Notes: generated by a model from the letters alone, not told the origin. 36,754 nt of DNA from F1-20-MAGs119 sp040401695 (GCA_040401695.1 JBBANY010000015.1:1-36754), one strand, 5' to 3'. Shown: positions 24,093 through 32,706, counted from the stretch's first letter. Translations and numbers: made by a program.

Positions 24093-25814
24093 GTGCCTGG
24101 CCCCGACCGGCTCTCTGCCGAGCAAATCCGCGACGTCGTCGCCACGTTCCGAGACACGATCCGCCGACATCAATCCGCGATCAACCGTCTGAACGTCTAC
24201 CCGGTGCCCGACGGAGACACCGGAACGAACATGGCTCGAACCTTGGATGCGGTCATCGCCGAGGTGGACGACCGCATTGCCAAGTCGGGCCTTTCCTTCG
24301 AAACCGTGTGCGGCGGCGTCAGCCATGGCGCGTTGATGGGTGCGCGGGGCAACAGCGGCGTGATCCTTTCGCAGGTCCTGCGTGGCCTTGCCGCAACGTT
24401 CGCCCCATCGGATGTCGCCGGTGTCGCCGCAACGACGCTCGCCGACGGACTGTCCGCGGCATCGAAGTCGGCGTACGAAGCGGTCTTGAAGCCGATCGAA
24501 GGAACCATTCTCACCGTCGTTCGCGAATCCGCCGATGCGGCGGCCGCACGCGCAGCCGCGGGTGACGACCTCGCCGCCGTTCTACTCGCCGCGCGCGAAG
24601 CCGGCGGCGATGCATTGCGACGCACACCCGAGATGCTTCCCGTCCTGAAACAGGCGGGGGTCGTCGATGCGGGTGGGGCGGGTTATCTCCTCCTGCTCGA
24701 TGCGTTCCTCCATGTCGTGGCCGGCGTCGCACTGCCCGAGCCCGACGAGTCGGCCGGGCCGGACCTCGATGCACTCGAATCGGTCGCGCATCGTTCGTCC
24801 GACGAAGGAGTCGATGTCAGCGAACTGCGTTACGAGGTGATGTTCCTCCTCGACCTTGCCGACGACCGGCACCGTGCCTTCATGGAAGCGTGGGGTCGTA
24901 TCGGTGACTCGATCGTCGTTGTCGGCGGCGATGGGCTCTACAACTGCCACATCCACACGAACGACATCGGTGCCGCAATCGAGGCACCTCTCGAGCTCGG
25001 TGGCCGTCCTCGCGCCATTCGCGTCACCGACCTGTTCGAGGAGGTCGCCGACGAACACGCGAAGCGGGAAGCCGAACTCGGGGTCGACGCTGGCGACGTG
25101 GTGCATCCGGCGCGGGTTGGCCACGGAGGGCAGCACTCGAGTTCGCTGCCGCCCGTGACGTGCGCCGTGGTCGCGGTTGCGAGTGGTGACGGCATCGCCG
25201 AATTGTTCGGCCAACTCGGCGTCCACGGTGTCGTGTCGGGCGGGCAGTCGTTGAATCCGTCGACGGCAGAGCTTCTCGACGCCGTCGAACGTATGAACGC
25301 AAACCAGATCGTTCTGCTGCCGAACAACAAGAACATCATTCCTGTGGCAAACCAGGTCGGCGACCTGACGAAGAAAGACGTGCGCGTCGTCCCCTCATGT
25401 TCGATGCCCGAAGCGCTTGCGTCGCTCGTGGTGTACGACCCCGAGGCGTCAGCCGAACACAATGCGCGCGAAATGAGCGCCGCAGCCGCAAGCGTGGCGA
25501 CGGGCGAAATCACGCAGGCAGTCCGCGACACCGACAGCGATGCGGGCTCCATCACGACCGGTGACTGGATCGGCATCGTTCGTGGGGATGGCATCGTGGC
25601 GATCGGCGGAACCTGGCGCGCCGCCACGACCCAACTGCTCGACCATCTCGTTTCGCCCGAGCGCGAGATTCTGACGGTTCTGGTGGGGGCCGACGCGACC
25701 ACCGAAATGACGGCCGAACTGTCGGCGTGGATGGCCGAGCATCACCCCGGCATCACGGTCGAGGTCCACCACGGTGGCCAGCCGCTGTACCCATACTTGT
25801 TCGGTGTCGAGTAG
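24093..25814 (+). CDS. DAK2/DegV-type fatty acid kinase subunit A-like protein (YloV family)
   Basis: This 573-residue protein has an N-terminal Dak2 nucleotide-binding domain: NVYPVPDGDTGTNM (Mg-binding Asp residues), GALMGARGNSGVILSQ and DAGGAGYLLLLDAF. A middle domain follows (LRYEVMFLLDL, GDGLYNCHIHTND), then a C-terminal DegV-like half (SGGQSLNPSTAELLDAV, LLPNNKNIIPVANQV). This is the layout of FakA, which phosphorylates fatty acids held by FakB so that PlsX/PlsY can use them. No fakB is in the window. It precedes recG, overlapping by 11 nt, as in Bacillus (yloV-recG) and Mycobacterium (Rv2974c-recG). The GTG at 24093 is fixed by the leaderless -10 box. Confidence 0.88.
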   Translation: MPGPDRLSAEQIRDVVATFRDTIRRHQSAINRLNVYPVPDGDTGTNMARTLDAVIAEVDDRIAKSGLSFETVCGGVSHGALMGARGNSGVILSQVLRGLAATFAPSDVAGVAATTLADGLSAASKSAYEAVLKPIEGTILTVVRESADAAAARAAAGDDLAAVLLAAREAGGDALRRTPEMLPVLKQAGVVDAGGAGYLLLLDAFLHVVAGVALPEPDESAGPDLDALESVAHRSSDEGVDVSELRYEVMFLLDLADDRHRAFMEAWGRIGDSIVVVGGDGLYNCHIHTNDIGAAIEAPLELGGRPRAIRVTDLFEEVADEHAKREAELGVDAGDVVHPARVGHGGQHSSSLPPVTCAVVAVASGDGIAELFGQLGVHGVVSGGQSLNPSTAELLDAVERMNANQIVLLPNNKNIIPVANQVGDLTKKDVRVVPSCSMPEALASLVVYDPEASAEHNAREMSAAAASVATGEITQAVRDTDSDAGSITTGDWIGIVRGDGIVAIGGTWRAATTQLLDHLVSPEREILTVLVGADATTEMTAELSAWMAEHHPGITVEVHHGGQPLYPYLFGVE

Positions 25815-27981
25815 GAAAACCGAACCCACGGAAGAACCCGGCACGGAGCCCTTGACGCTCGCCGAATTGGAGGCGAAGGACTTCGAGGGTTTCAAGGGCA
25901 TCGGCGAAAAGAGACTGGCGGACCTCCACGCGTTGGAAGTCGACAGCGTCCTCGATCTCCTCATGTACTACCCCCGCCGATGGGTGGATCGCACGCAAGA
26001 GTGTCGGGTGTGTGACCTTGTTGCCGGCGCATCGGCGCTGGTCGTCGTCGACGTGCTGTCGGTCGACAAGCGGGTCACGCGCAACGGACGATCGATGGTC
26101 ACCGCCCGCGTGGGCGACGACACCGGCAAGTTCACCCTCACGTTCTTCAACCAACCGTGGCGCAGCCGACAGTTGTACGCCGGTCTCACGATTTCGGTGT
26201 GGGGCAAGCCCGACACGTACCGGGGCGCGTTGCAGATGACGAACCCCATCGTCGATCTCATCGGTGACCGCACGGGTCGCATCGTGCCCATCTACCCCCA
26301 GAGCGGCGACAACGGAGTCAAGACATGGGAGATGGCGAAATGGGTCGAGATCGCACTGCGCAAGTGTGCTCCGCGCGGTGTCGTCGACCCGGTCCCCGAA
26401 ACCGTGCGACGCAAGTACCACCTCGTACCGCGCTTCGAGGCGATGAAGTCGATCCACCTGCCGTCCTCGATGGACGAAGTGGAAAGCGCACGACGCCGGC
26501 TCGCGTTCGACGAACTGCTTCGCGTGCAGACCTACCTCGTGCGGGAAAAGAAGCGCATCGAACAGTCCGCTCGCGGCATTGCGCACTCGGCGCGTGGAGT
26601 CTTCGTGAACCAATTCGTCGAAAACCTTGCGTTCCCCTTGACCTCCGCGCAACGGCGCGTCATCGATGAAGTCACCGCGGACATGTCGAGAACGGTGCCG
26701 ATGAACCGACTTCTCCAGGGCGATGTCGGTAGCGGCAAGACGGTTGTCGCGGTTGCGACGCTGTTGACCGCGGTCGAAGGCGGATACCAAGGTGCGTTGA
26801 TGGCCCCGACCGAAGTGCTCGCCGAGCAGCATTTCGCGGGTGTGACGCGACTACTCGATGGTCTCGTCGTCACCGACCCCGAGAATCTCTTCGGTGACCG
26901 ACCGGTGCGGGTGGAATTGCTGACGAACCGCGTCACGGGTGACCAGCGTCGGCGTGTCGTCGCTGGCCTCGCCGACGGCTCGATCGACATCGCCATCGGA
27001 ACCCACGCCCTCATTCAGAAGGGGATCGAGTTCAAGTCGCTCGGCGCCGTGGTCGTCGACGAACAGCACCGATTCGGAGTCGAGCAGCGGGCGAGATTGC
27101 GCGAAATGTCGGAGATCCGCCCCGACACCTTGGTGATGACCGCAACGCCGATTCCCCGCACCGCGGCATTGACGATCTTCGGAGACCTCGATGTCAGTGT
27201 GCTCGATGAAATGCCACCGGGTCGCACCCCGATCGTCACGCACGCGGTCGCAGGTGACGCAGAGACTGGTGCGATGTGGGCCGCGGTTCGCGAGGCAGTC
27301 GGTCGTGGAGACCAGGTGTACGTGGTGTGCCCGCTCATCGAGGAGAGCGACAAGCTCGAGGCGGCCTCGGCGGAGGCGACGTTCGCTGAGCTCCGCGACG
27401 GCGAACTGGCGGGACTGCGCATCGGCCTGATGCACGGCCGCATGAAGTCGGCCGAAAAGGACGTCGTGATGGATTCTTTCCGTCGGGCCGACCTCGACGT
27501 GCTCGTCGCAACCACCATCATCGAGGTCGGAGTCGACGTGCCCAACGCGACGCAGATGGTGATACTCGATGCCGATCGATTCGGAATCGCACAGTTGCAT
27601 CAGCTGCGTGGCCGCGTCGGTCGCGGCAAGAAGGCGTCGACCTGTTGGCTCGTGACCCGATTGTCGGACGACGAACTGATCGCCGAAATGAAGCCACGCA
27701 TCGAAGCTCTCGTCGCGTCGACCGACGGCTTCGAGTTGGCCGAGGTCGATCTTCAGCTGCGCGGCGAGGGCACGATCATGGACAAACGACAGAGCGGCGG
27801 CAGCGACGATCTCAAACTCGCATCGTTGAAGACCGATCGAGATCTCATCGAGGCGGCCCGTGACGTTGCTGTCGACCTCGTCGGCGACGACACCAGCCTC
27901 GCTGCCCATCCCCACATTCGCGACGAGGTGCAACTCTTCATCGAGAATCCCGGGCGCGAAGACTTTGTTGTCCGGAATTGA
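25804..27981 (+). CDS. recG: ATP-dependent DNA helicase RecG
   Basis: This 725-residue helicase has an N-terminal wedge/OB domain (about 40-230, starting GFKGIGEKRLADLHALEVDSV). SF2 motifs follow: LLQGDVGSGKTVVAVATLL (Walker A), MAPTEVLAEQH, VVVDEQHRFGVEQR (DEQH), VMTATPIPRT and the C-terminal QLHQLRGRVGRGKK (motif VI). RecG reverses stalled replication forks and processes branched DNA. Length is near the usual 690-740. GTG 25804 puts the start inside the 3' end of the fakA-like gene, giving translational coupling; a GTG at 25774 is also in frame. Downstream, the zinc-ribbon gene converges after 11 nt. Confidence 0.95.
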   Translation: MSSRKTEPTEEPGTEPLTLAELEAKDFEGFKGIGEKRLADLHALEVDSVLDLLMYYPRRWVDRTQECRVCDLVAGASALVVVDVLSVDKRVTRNGRSMVTARVGDDTGKFTLTFFNQPWRSRQLYAGLTISVWGKPDTYRGALQMTNPIVDLIGDRTGRIVPIYPQSGDNGVKTWEMAKWVEIALRKCAPRGVVDPVPETVRRKYHLVPRFEAMKSIHLPSSMDEVESARRRLAFDELLRVQTYLVREKKRIEQSARGIAHSARGVFVNQFVENLAFPLTSAQRRVIDEVTADMSRTVPMNRLLQGDVGSGKTVVAVATLLTAVEGGYQGALMAPTEVLAEQHFAGVTRLLDGLVVTDPENLFGDRPVRVELLTNRVTGDQRRRVVAGLADGSIDIAIGTHALIQKGIEFKSLGAVVVDEQHRFGVEQRARLREMSEIRPDTLVMTATPIPRTAALTIFGDLDVSVLDEMPPGRTPIVTHAVAGDAETGAMWAAVREAVGRGDQVYVVCPLIEESDKLEAASAEATFAELRDGELAGLRIGLMHGRMKSAEKDVVMDSFRRADLDVLVATTIIEVGVDVPNATQMVILDADRFGIAQLHQLRGRVGRGKKASTCWLVTRLSDDELIAEMKPRIEALVASTDGFELAEVDLQLRGEGTIMDKRQSGGSDDLKLASLKTDRDLIEAARDVAVDLVGDDTSLAAHPHIRDEVQLFIENPGREDFVVRN

Positions 27982-27992
27982 GTCGACGGAAA

Positions 27993-28175
27993 TCAGTCGT
28001 CGGGCGACTCGACGTCGTCGCTCTCGAGAATGATGTCCCATCTGTCGCGGCAGTCCCTGCAGCGGTAGGTCACGACGTCGCCGACCAACCACGCGCCGTC
28101 CTCGCGTGGGGGAGTGAGAAGGTGGGCAACCCCGCCGCAGTCGACGCAGATGCTCTCGGGCGGTGGTTGCTGCAC
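27993..28175 (-). CDS. Small zinc-ribbon protein, unknown function
   Basis: This 60-residue protein has two CxxC knuckles (ICVDCGG at 9-15 and YRCRDCRDRW at 37-46) about 25 residues apart. They form a likely zinc ribbon, followed by an acidic tail (LESDDVESPDD). The spacing and basic residues after the second knuckle are typical of nucleic-acid or protein-binding ribbons. It starts with GTG 31 nt from the divergent rsmD start; an AATAAT hexamer 6 nt before the GTG looks like its -10 box. Longer in-frame upstream sequence overlaps rsmD and is not credible. No family name is recognised. Confidence 0.7.
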   Translation of the reverse strand: MQQPPPESICVDCGGVAHLLTPPREDGAWLVGDVVTYRCRDCRDRWDIILESDDVESPDD

Positions 28176-28205
28176 GGATCGATTATTGCCTGACAGACTG
28201 CACTC

Positions 28206-28793
28206 ATGCGTGTGGTTGCGGGCGACTTGCGGGGTCGGCGCATCGATGGCCCGGATGGCGACGCGACCCGCCCGACAACCGACAAGGTTCGCGAAGCGGT
28301 GTTCAATGCGCTCGGCAGCATCGATGCCGTCGATGGTGCCGTGGTCGTCGACCTCTTCGCGGGCTCGGGCGCGCTCGGCATCGAGGCGCTGTCGCGCGGT
28401 GCGGCGCGCTGCACATTCGTGGAAAGTGATCGTCGCGCTCTCGGTGTGCTGAAGGGAAACATCGACGCGCTCGGCATCGGCGACGTGTCCCGGGTCGTCC
28501 CTCTCGACATCGTCCGCGACATGGTTTCGGCCGGTGCATTGCGCCTGCGCGAGGAACTCGTCGATGCCACGCTGGTTCTTGCCGACCCTCCTTATGGTTT
28601 CCAGCACTGGAACGAGATTTTTTCTGTGGTCGAGTCGGCCGGTCCCGCCGCCATGCTCGTGATCGAGACCGAAACGCGGGCTGCGGTGCACAACGAAGTG
28701 CCGCAGGGCTGGAAGGCCGTCCGCCGGCGTGACTACGGGCGCACAACAGTGGGTTTTTTCGTCCGTGACGGGGTGAATGCCGACGGGTCGTGA
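28206..28793 (+). CDS. rsmD: 16S rRNA (guanine(966)-N(2))-methyltransferase RsmD
   Basis: This 195-residue Rossmann-fold methyltransferase opens MRVVAGDLRGRRIDGP and has TRPTTDKVREAVFNAL. The SAM-binding motif I follows (VVDLFAGSGALGIEALSRGA), then CTFVESDRRAL and the catalytic ADPPYGF (DPPY). These define RsmD, which methylates G966 of 16S rRNA during 30S assembly. It is followed by coaD, the near-universal rsmD-coaD pair. Its TGA overlaps a possible GTG start of coaD (GTGA). Confidence 0.95.
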   Translation: MRVVAGDLRGRRIDGPDGDATRPTTDKVREAVFNALGSIDAVDGAVVVDLFAGSGALGIEALSRGAARCTFVESDRRALGVLKGNIDALGIGDVSRVVPLDIVRDMVSAGALRLREELVDATLVLADPPYGFQHWNEIFSVVESAGPAAMLVIETETRAAVHNEVPQGWKAVRRRDYGRTTVGFFVRDGVNADGS

Positions 28794-28819
28794 ACGTGCG
28801 GTTGTACCGTTATGAGTGC

Positions 28820-29305
28820 ATGACGAAGGTCCTCTATCCGGGCAGTTTCGATCCCATTCATCTCGGTCACGTCGACGTGATCGAACAGGCGTCCCGGCTC
28901 TTCGGTCACGTCGTCATCGCCATTCTCCACAACCCCGAAAAGCACGGCGGGGTGTTCACCGTCGAACAGCGCATCCACCTCATCAACGGTGCACTCGCCG
29001 ACGGGCCCTGCGCGGGCAAGTATTCGGTCAAGGCGTTTCCCGGTCTTGCGGTCGATGCGGCAAAGGCCGCCGACGTCGATTTCATCGTGAAGGGCCTGCG
29101 CAACTCGGGTGACTTCGAGATCGAACAGCAAATGGCGCACACCAATCTCGCCGTTGCCGGTGTCCCCACCGTTTATCTTCCGTGCAGTCCCGAGCGATCG
29201 TCGGTGAGCAGCCGCTTCGTGCGCGAGATCGCCCAGTATGGTGGCGACCCTTCGTCCATGGTGCCGAGCAACGTCACTGCGGCGCTGAAGGAGATCTTCT
29301 CATGA
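28820..29305 (+). CDS. coaD: Phosphopantetheine adenylyltransferase
   Basis: This 161-residue enzyme makes dephospho-CoA from 4'-phosphopantetheine and ATP. It has TKVLYPGSFDPIHLGHVDVI with the nucleotidyl-transferase HxGH motif (His14-Leu-Gly-His17), then LRNSGDFEIEQQMAHTN and the ATP-binding VSSRFVREIAQYGG. I chose ATG 28820 because homology starts there. A GTG at 28790 overlapping the rsmD stop is an in-frame alternative adding ten residues. A TACCGT box lies 9 nt before the ATG. Its stop overlaps the start of the next gene (ATGA). Confidence 0.95.
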   Translation: MTKVLYPGSFDPIHLGHVDVIEQASRLFGHVVIAILHNPEKHGGVFTVEQRIHLINGALADGPCAGKYSVKAFPGLAVDAAKAADVDFIVKGLRNSGDFEIEQQMAHTNLAVAGVPTVYLPCSPERSSVSSRFVREIAQYGGDPSSMVPSNVTAALKEIFS

Positions 29306-29880
29306 GCTACGACGACGGTTACGACGACTTCGACCAGCAACCCGTCGAGCCGCAGATGGGTGACGCCGAGGCTTTGGTGCGTCGCGCACTCGACATCATC
29401 GCGTCGGCGCCGAACATGCCGCTCTCGAGCACGCCGCGTATCGATCGCGACGAGATCATCGAGATCCTCGAAGATGCCCTCGCGCGAATGCCCGAAGAAT
29501 TGCGCCAGGCGCGGTGGATGCTGCGCGAGAAGCAGGAATTCGTCAACAAGGCGCGCCGCGAAGCCGACGAAATCATCGAAGCCGCTCGCGTCCAGGCCGA
29601 GCGCATGGTGCAGCGCACCGAGGTCGTGCGCGCCGCCGAATCCAGGGCGCGAACGGTCGTCGAGAACGCCGAGGCTGACGCACGTCGTCTGCGCATGGAG
29701 ACCGAAGACTTCCTCGACCAGCGACTCGGCAGCTTCGAGATCCTGCTCGACCGTCTCATGAAGACCGTGGCCACGGGTCGTCAACGCCTTTCCATCGGCA
29801 ACCGACCCGACACCGACGAGCCGCAGCCGACCGATCCCTCGGGCGAGATCCAGGGGTTCTTCGACCAAGACCGCTTCTGA
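29302..29880 (+). CDS. SepIVA-like / DivIVA-family coiled-coil protein
   Basis: This 192-residue protein has an acidic N-terminus (SYDDGYDDFDQQ), a short helical region with ALVRRALDIIASAPNMPLSSTPRIDRDEIIEILEDAL, then a long coiled coil (about 70-160). The coiled coil contains repeats such as ARREADEIIEAARVQAERMVQ and AESRARTVVENAEADARRLRME. The pattern and neighbourhood match mycobacterial SepIVA (Rv2927c), a septation factor related to DivIVA. It would sit at the inner face of the septum or growth zone. It overlaps the coaD stop by four bases and is followed by DUF177, rpmF and plsX. The symbol is left blank because function is inferred by synteny and pattern. Confidence 0.78.
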   Translation: MSYDDGYDDFDQQPVEPQMGDAEALVRRALDIIASAPNMPLSSTPRIDRDEIIEILEDALARMPEELRQARWMLREKQEFVNKARREADEIIEAARVQAERMVQRTEVVRAAESRARTVVENAEADARRLRMETEDFLDQRLGSFEILLDRLMKTVATGRQRLSIGNRPDTDEPQPTDPSGEIQGFFDQDRF

Positions 29881-29896
29881 GCGTCGGCGAGCAGTC

Positions 29897-30427
29897 GTGA
29901 CATCTCCTCTTTCGGGTCTCGTCGTCAACGTCGCCGAGGTGTTGCGGCGCGTCGGCAATGTGAAGGACGTCGACGTCGCCGTCGACAGCAACCTGCTCGA
30001 GCTTGGCGACGACCGCATCGCCACCCAGGACGTTCCCATCGCGTTTCATCTCGAATCGACGAACACCGGAATCGTCGTGCGCGGCACGGTGTCGGCCCGG
30101 TACCGCGACACGTGCCGTCGGTGCCTCGCCGAGGTGCGTGACACCGTCACCGTCGAGATCGGCGAGTTGTACCAACGCGAGATCACCGACCCCGACGCCT
30201 ATCCGCTCGAGGGTGAGCAACTGCTTCTCGCGCCACTGGTCCGCGAGCATCTGCTGCTGGCACTGCCCGACGCACCCCTGTGCCGTGCCGACTGCCCCGG
30301 ACTGTGCCCGGTCTGTGGGGCCGACAAATCGAACCCCACCGAGGCCGACTGTGGCTGCGTGGTCGGTGCTTCCGACCCCCGCTGGGCCGCCCTCGACGCC
30401 CTGCGTGAGCGGCTCGACGACCGCTGA
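29897..30427 (+). CDS. DUF177 (YceD-like) protein, cotranscribed with rpmF
   Basis: This 176-residue protein carries the DUF177 hallmarks: VSARYRDTCRRCLAEVRDTV with a Cys pair, ELYQREITDP, and the C-terminal DAPLCRADCPGLCPVCGADKSNP with several Cys. The family nearly always precedes rpmF and is linked to 23S rRNA/50S maturation in plants and bacteria. The start is a GTG at 29897, 16 nt after the SepIVA-like gene. I saw no ribosome binding site or -10 box that would settle the start. Confidence 0.9.
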   Translation: MTSPLSGLVVNVAEVLRRVGNVKDVDVAVDSNLLELGDDRIATQDVPIAFHLESTNTGIVVRGTVSARYRDTCRRCLAEVRDTVTVEIGELYQREITDPDAYPLEGEQLLLAPLVREHLLLALPDAPLCRADCPGLCPVCGADKSNPTEADCGCVVGASDPRWAALDALRERLDDR

Positions 30428-30500
30428 TCGTGGGTGGGCGCAAACTCCCGTCGCGCCGATAACCTCTCGGGGCTGAGAAAGACGTCCAACGGAGACCATC

Positions 30501-30680
30501 GTGGCTGTACCCAAGAAAAAGAAGTCGAAGGCGAAAACCCACAGCCGCAAGTCCGCGAACATGCGCATGGAACTGCCGTCGCGCAGCGTGTGCCCCCATT
30601 GTGGCGCGGCGAAGAAGCCGCACGTGGTGTGTGGTGGTTGCGGTTGGTACAAGGGTCGTACCGCCGTCGAAGTCGCCTAA
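30501..30680 (+). CDS. rpmF: 50S ribosomal protein L32 (bL32)
   Basis: This 59-residue protein reads MAVPKKKKSKAKTHSRKSAN and contains a zinc-ribbon, CPHCGAAKKPHVVCGGCGWYKGR, with four Cys. Those are the bL32 hallmarks. The GTG start has GGAG 7 nt upstream. The order DUF177-rpmF-plsX is conserved in most bacteria. The TAA stop is also the start of the -10 box of plsX. Confidence 0.96.
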   Translation: MAVPKKKKSKAKTHSRKSANMRMELPSRSVCPHCGAAKKPHVVCGGCGWYKGRTAVEVA

Positions 30681-30683
30681 TCT
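30678..30683 (+). promoter_or_regulatory. -10 box of plsX, overlapping the rpmF stop codon (leaderless)
   Basis: TAATCT begins with the TAA stop of rpmF and ends 6 nt before the GTG of plsX at 30690. Confidence 0.6.
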
Positions 30684-30689
30684 CGCCCC

Positions 30690-31703
30690 GTGAATCTTCC
30701 CGTTGCGGTCGACGCACTCGGCGGCGACAAAGCTCCCGATGAAATCCTGAAGGGGACCCTCGACGCGGTCGCCGCCGGCATCCCCTGCGTGCTTGTCGGA
30801 CCCGACAACCTCGCTTCACTCACCTCGGTCGACATTTCGTCGCTCGACGTGATCCGCGCCAACGAGGTCATCGCGATGGACGAAGACCCGGCAGGTGGCG
30901 TGCGGCGCAAGAAGGACTCCACCCTCGTTCGTGCCGCCGAAGCGGTGCGCGACGGCAAAGCCTCGGCAATGATCTCTGCGGGCAACACCGGCGCAACCAT
31001 GGCTTCGGCATTGTTGCGCATGGGTCGCGTGAAGGGTGTGAACCGTCCGGCCATCGCCACGCCGATCCCGGTTCCCGGTCACACGCCCACTGTTCTCCTC
31101 GACGCAGGTGCCAACGCCGAAGTGCAGGCCGACTGGCTGGTGCAGTTCGCGGTGATGGGCTCGATCTACTCGGCGCGGCGCTTTGGCATTGCAAACCCGC
31201 GCGTCGGACTGCTGTCGATCGGTGAGGAACCCGGAAAGGGCGACACGCTGCGCAAAGAGGCCTACGAACTCCTCTCCGTCGCACCGGGCATCAATTTCAT
31301 CGGCAACGTCGAGGGTCGCGACATCATGACGCCCGATGTCGACGTGGTCGTCACCGACGGCTTCACGGGCAACGTCGTGCTGAAGACGCTCGAGGGCAGT
31401 CTGAAGACGGTGGTCAAGGCGCTGTTCTCGGCGTTCGGTTCCAGTCCCGACCTGAAGGTGCACGCGGATGCGTTGTTGCCGGCGCTGTTGCCGCTTTACG
31501 AATCACTCGACCCCGACACGTACGGTGGCGCGATCCTGCTCGGCGTCGACGGTGTCTGCATCATTTCGCATGGTTCGTCCTCGGCCCGCGCGATGCTGAA
31601 CGGCATCAAAGTCGCCAAAGAAATGGTCGATTCAGGCATGGTCGAGGCCATTCGCTCGGCAATCGGTCTAATCTCGGACACGTCCGTCAACGACGGGCGC
31701 TGA
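30690..31703 (+). CDS. plsX: Phosphate acyltransferase PlsX
   Basis: This 337-residue enzyme converts acyl-ACP and phosphate to acyl-phosphate, the first step of phospholipid synthesis with PlsY. It begins NLPVAVDALGGDKAPDEILKG and has ISAGNTGATMASALL, LLDAGANAEVQ, NFIGNVEGRD and VVVTDGFTGNVVLKTLEG, then GVCIISHGSSSARA. Length is standard. The GTG start fits the leaderless -10 box. It is followed by acpP after 34 nt, which puts the acyl donor next to its user, and the fakA-like gene 6 kb upstream feeds the same pool. Confidence 0.96.
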   Translation: MNLPVAVDALGGDKAPDEILKGTLDAVAAGIPCVLVGPDNLASLTSVDISSLDVIRANEVIAMDEDPAGGVRRKKDSTLVRAAEAVRDGKASAMISAGNTGATMASALLRMGRVKGVNRPAIATPIPVPGHTPTVLLDAGANAEVQADWLVQFAVMGSIYSARRFGIANPRVGLLSIGEEPGKGDTLRKEAYELLSVAPGINFIGNVEGRDIMTPDVDVVVTDGFTGNVVLKTLEGSLKTVVKALFSAFGSSPDLKVHADALLPALLPLYESLDPDTYGGAILLGVDGVCIISHGSSSARAMLNGIKVAKEMVDSGMVEAIRSAIGLISDTSVNDGR

Positions 31704-31737
31704 CGAGCACCCAACCGCAACACCACAGGAGACAGAC

Positions 31738-32013
31738 ATGGCATCAATCGATCGGGCCGGAATTTTTGCGATCGTTCGCGACCAACTGTCCGAGATTCTC
31801 GAAATCGATCCGGGTGCGATCTCCGAAGGTCAGTCCTTCGTCGACGACCTCGACGCCGACTCGCTGGCACTCATCGAGCTCGTCGAGGCCCTCGAGGAAG
31901 AACTCGCCGACGTCGTCGCCGGATTCCGCATCGAGGACGAAGACCTGCAGGACCTGAAGACGGTGCGCGATGCCGTCGACTACGTCTATGGTCGAGTCTC
32001 ATCCGGATCCTGA
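31738..32013 (+). CDS. acpP: Acyl carrier protein
   Basis: This 91-residue acidic helical protein has the phosphopantetheine site DADSLALIELVEALEEEL with Ser42. The spacing of helices before and after it fits ACP. The C-terminus is a little longer than in E. coli AcpP (about 78 residues). It carries the acyl chain for fatty-acid synthesis and for PlsX. AGGAGAC upstream of the ATG is a good ribosome binding site. Its 3' end overlaps rnc by 26 nt. No fabD/fabG lies here, unlike in Bacillus. Confidence 0.93.
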   Translation: MASIDRAGIFAIVRDQLSEILEIDPGAISEGQSFVDDLDADSLALIELVEALEEELADVVAGFRIEDEDLQDLKTVRDAVDYVYGRVSSGS

Positions 32014-32698
32014 GGCACTCGCCCGACTTGCAGTCGGGTTCGACCACGAGTTCGCCGATCCCACGCTGCTCGTACGGGCCCTTCAGCACCGTTCGTGGCA
32101 GGCCGAGGTCGAAGCACCCGAGTCGAACGAGCGTCTCGAATTCCTCGGCGATGCGGTTCTCGGATGGGTCGTCGCCGACATTGCCTTCACCACGTTCGGC
32201 GATCTTCCGGAAGGTCGCCTGACGGACCTGCGCAAGAGCGTCGTCAATGCGAAGGCTCTCGCGTCACTGGCACGTCAGGTGAACCTCGGTCCTGCGTTGT
32301 TGTTGGGCCGCGGCGAGGATGCTGCGGGTGGACGAACGAAGACGTCGATCCTGTCCGACGCCTTCGAGGCCGTCATTGGCGCGATTTACCTCGATGCGGG
32401 GCCGAACGTCGCCTATGACAAGGTGAAGCGGTTGTTGTTGCCCGCGATGCAGCGAGCGTTGCCCAACATCGACAAGCTCGACGCAAAGACCGTGTTGCAA
32501 GAGCGCGCTGCGCGTCTGGGTTTGTCCGCGCCTCGCTACGTCGTCGACAGCGAGGGTCCCGACCACGCGAAGACCTTCACGGCGCGTGTCATCGTCGGAG
32601 ACGTCGAAGCGGTTGGAACCGGGCCGTCGAAAAAGAACGCCGAGCAAGTGGCGGCAGAGGACGCTCTCGGTCGTTTGCCCGAACCGACCGACGGCTGA
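31988..32698 (+). CDS. rnc: Ribonuclease III
   Basis: This 236-residue endonuclease has the catalytic signature NERLEFLGDAVLG (Glu51 and Asp55), GRTKTSILSDAFEAVIGAIYLD for the second metal-binding Asp/Glu, and a C-terminal double-stranded-RNA-binding domain (about 160-232, DAKTVLQERAARLG through KKNAEQVAAEDAL). It cuts rRNA precursors and structured RNAs. Length is normal. ATG 31988 lies inside acpP, so the two are coupled. The frame is open further upstream but homology starts near here. MutM follows after 8 nt. Confidence 0.95.
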   Translation: MVESHPDPEALARLAVGFDHEFADPTLLVRALQHRSWQAEVEAPESNERLEFLGDAVLGWVVADIAFTTFGDLPEGRLTDLRKSVVNAKALASLARQVNLGPALLLGRGEDAAGGRTKTSILSDAFEAVIGAIYLDAGPNVAYDKVKRLLLPAMQRALPNIDKLDAKTVLQERAARLGLSAPRYVVDSEGPDHAKTFTARVIVGDVEAVGTGPSKKNAEQVAAEDALGRLPEPTDG

Positions 32699-32706
32699 GC
32701 CGCTGC

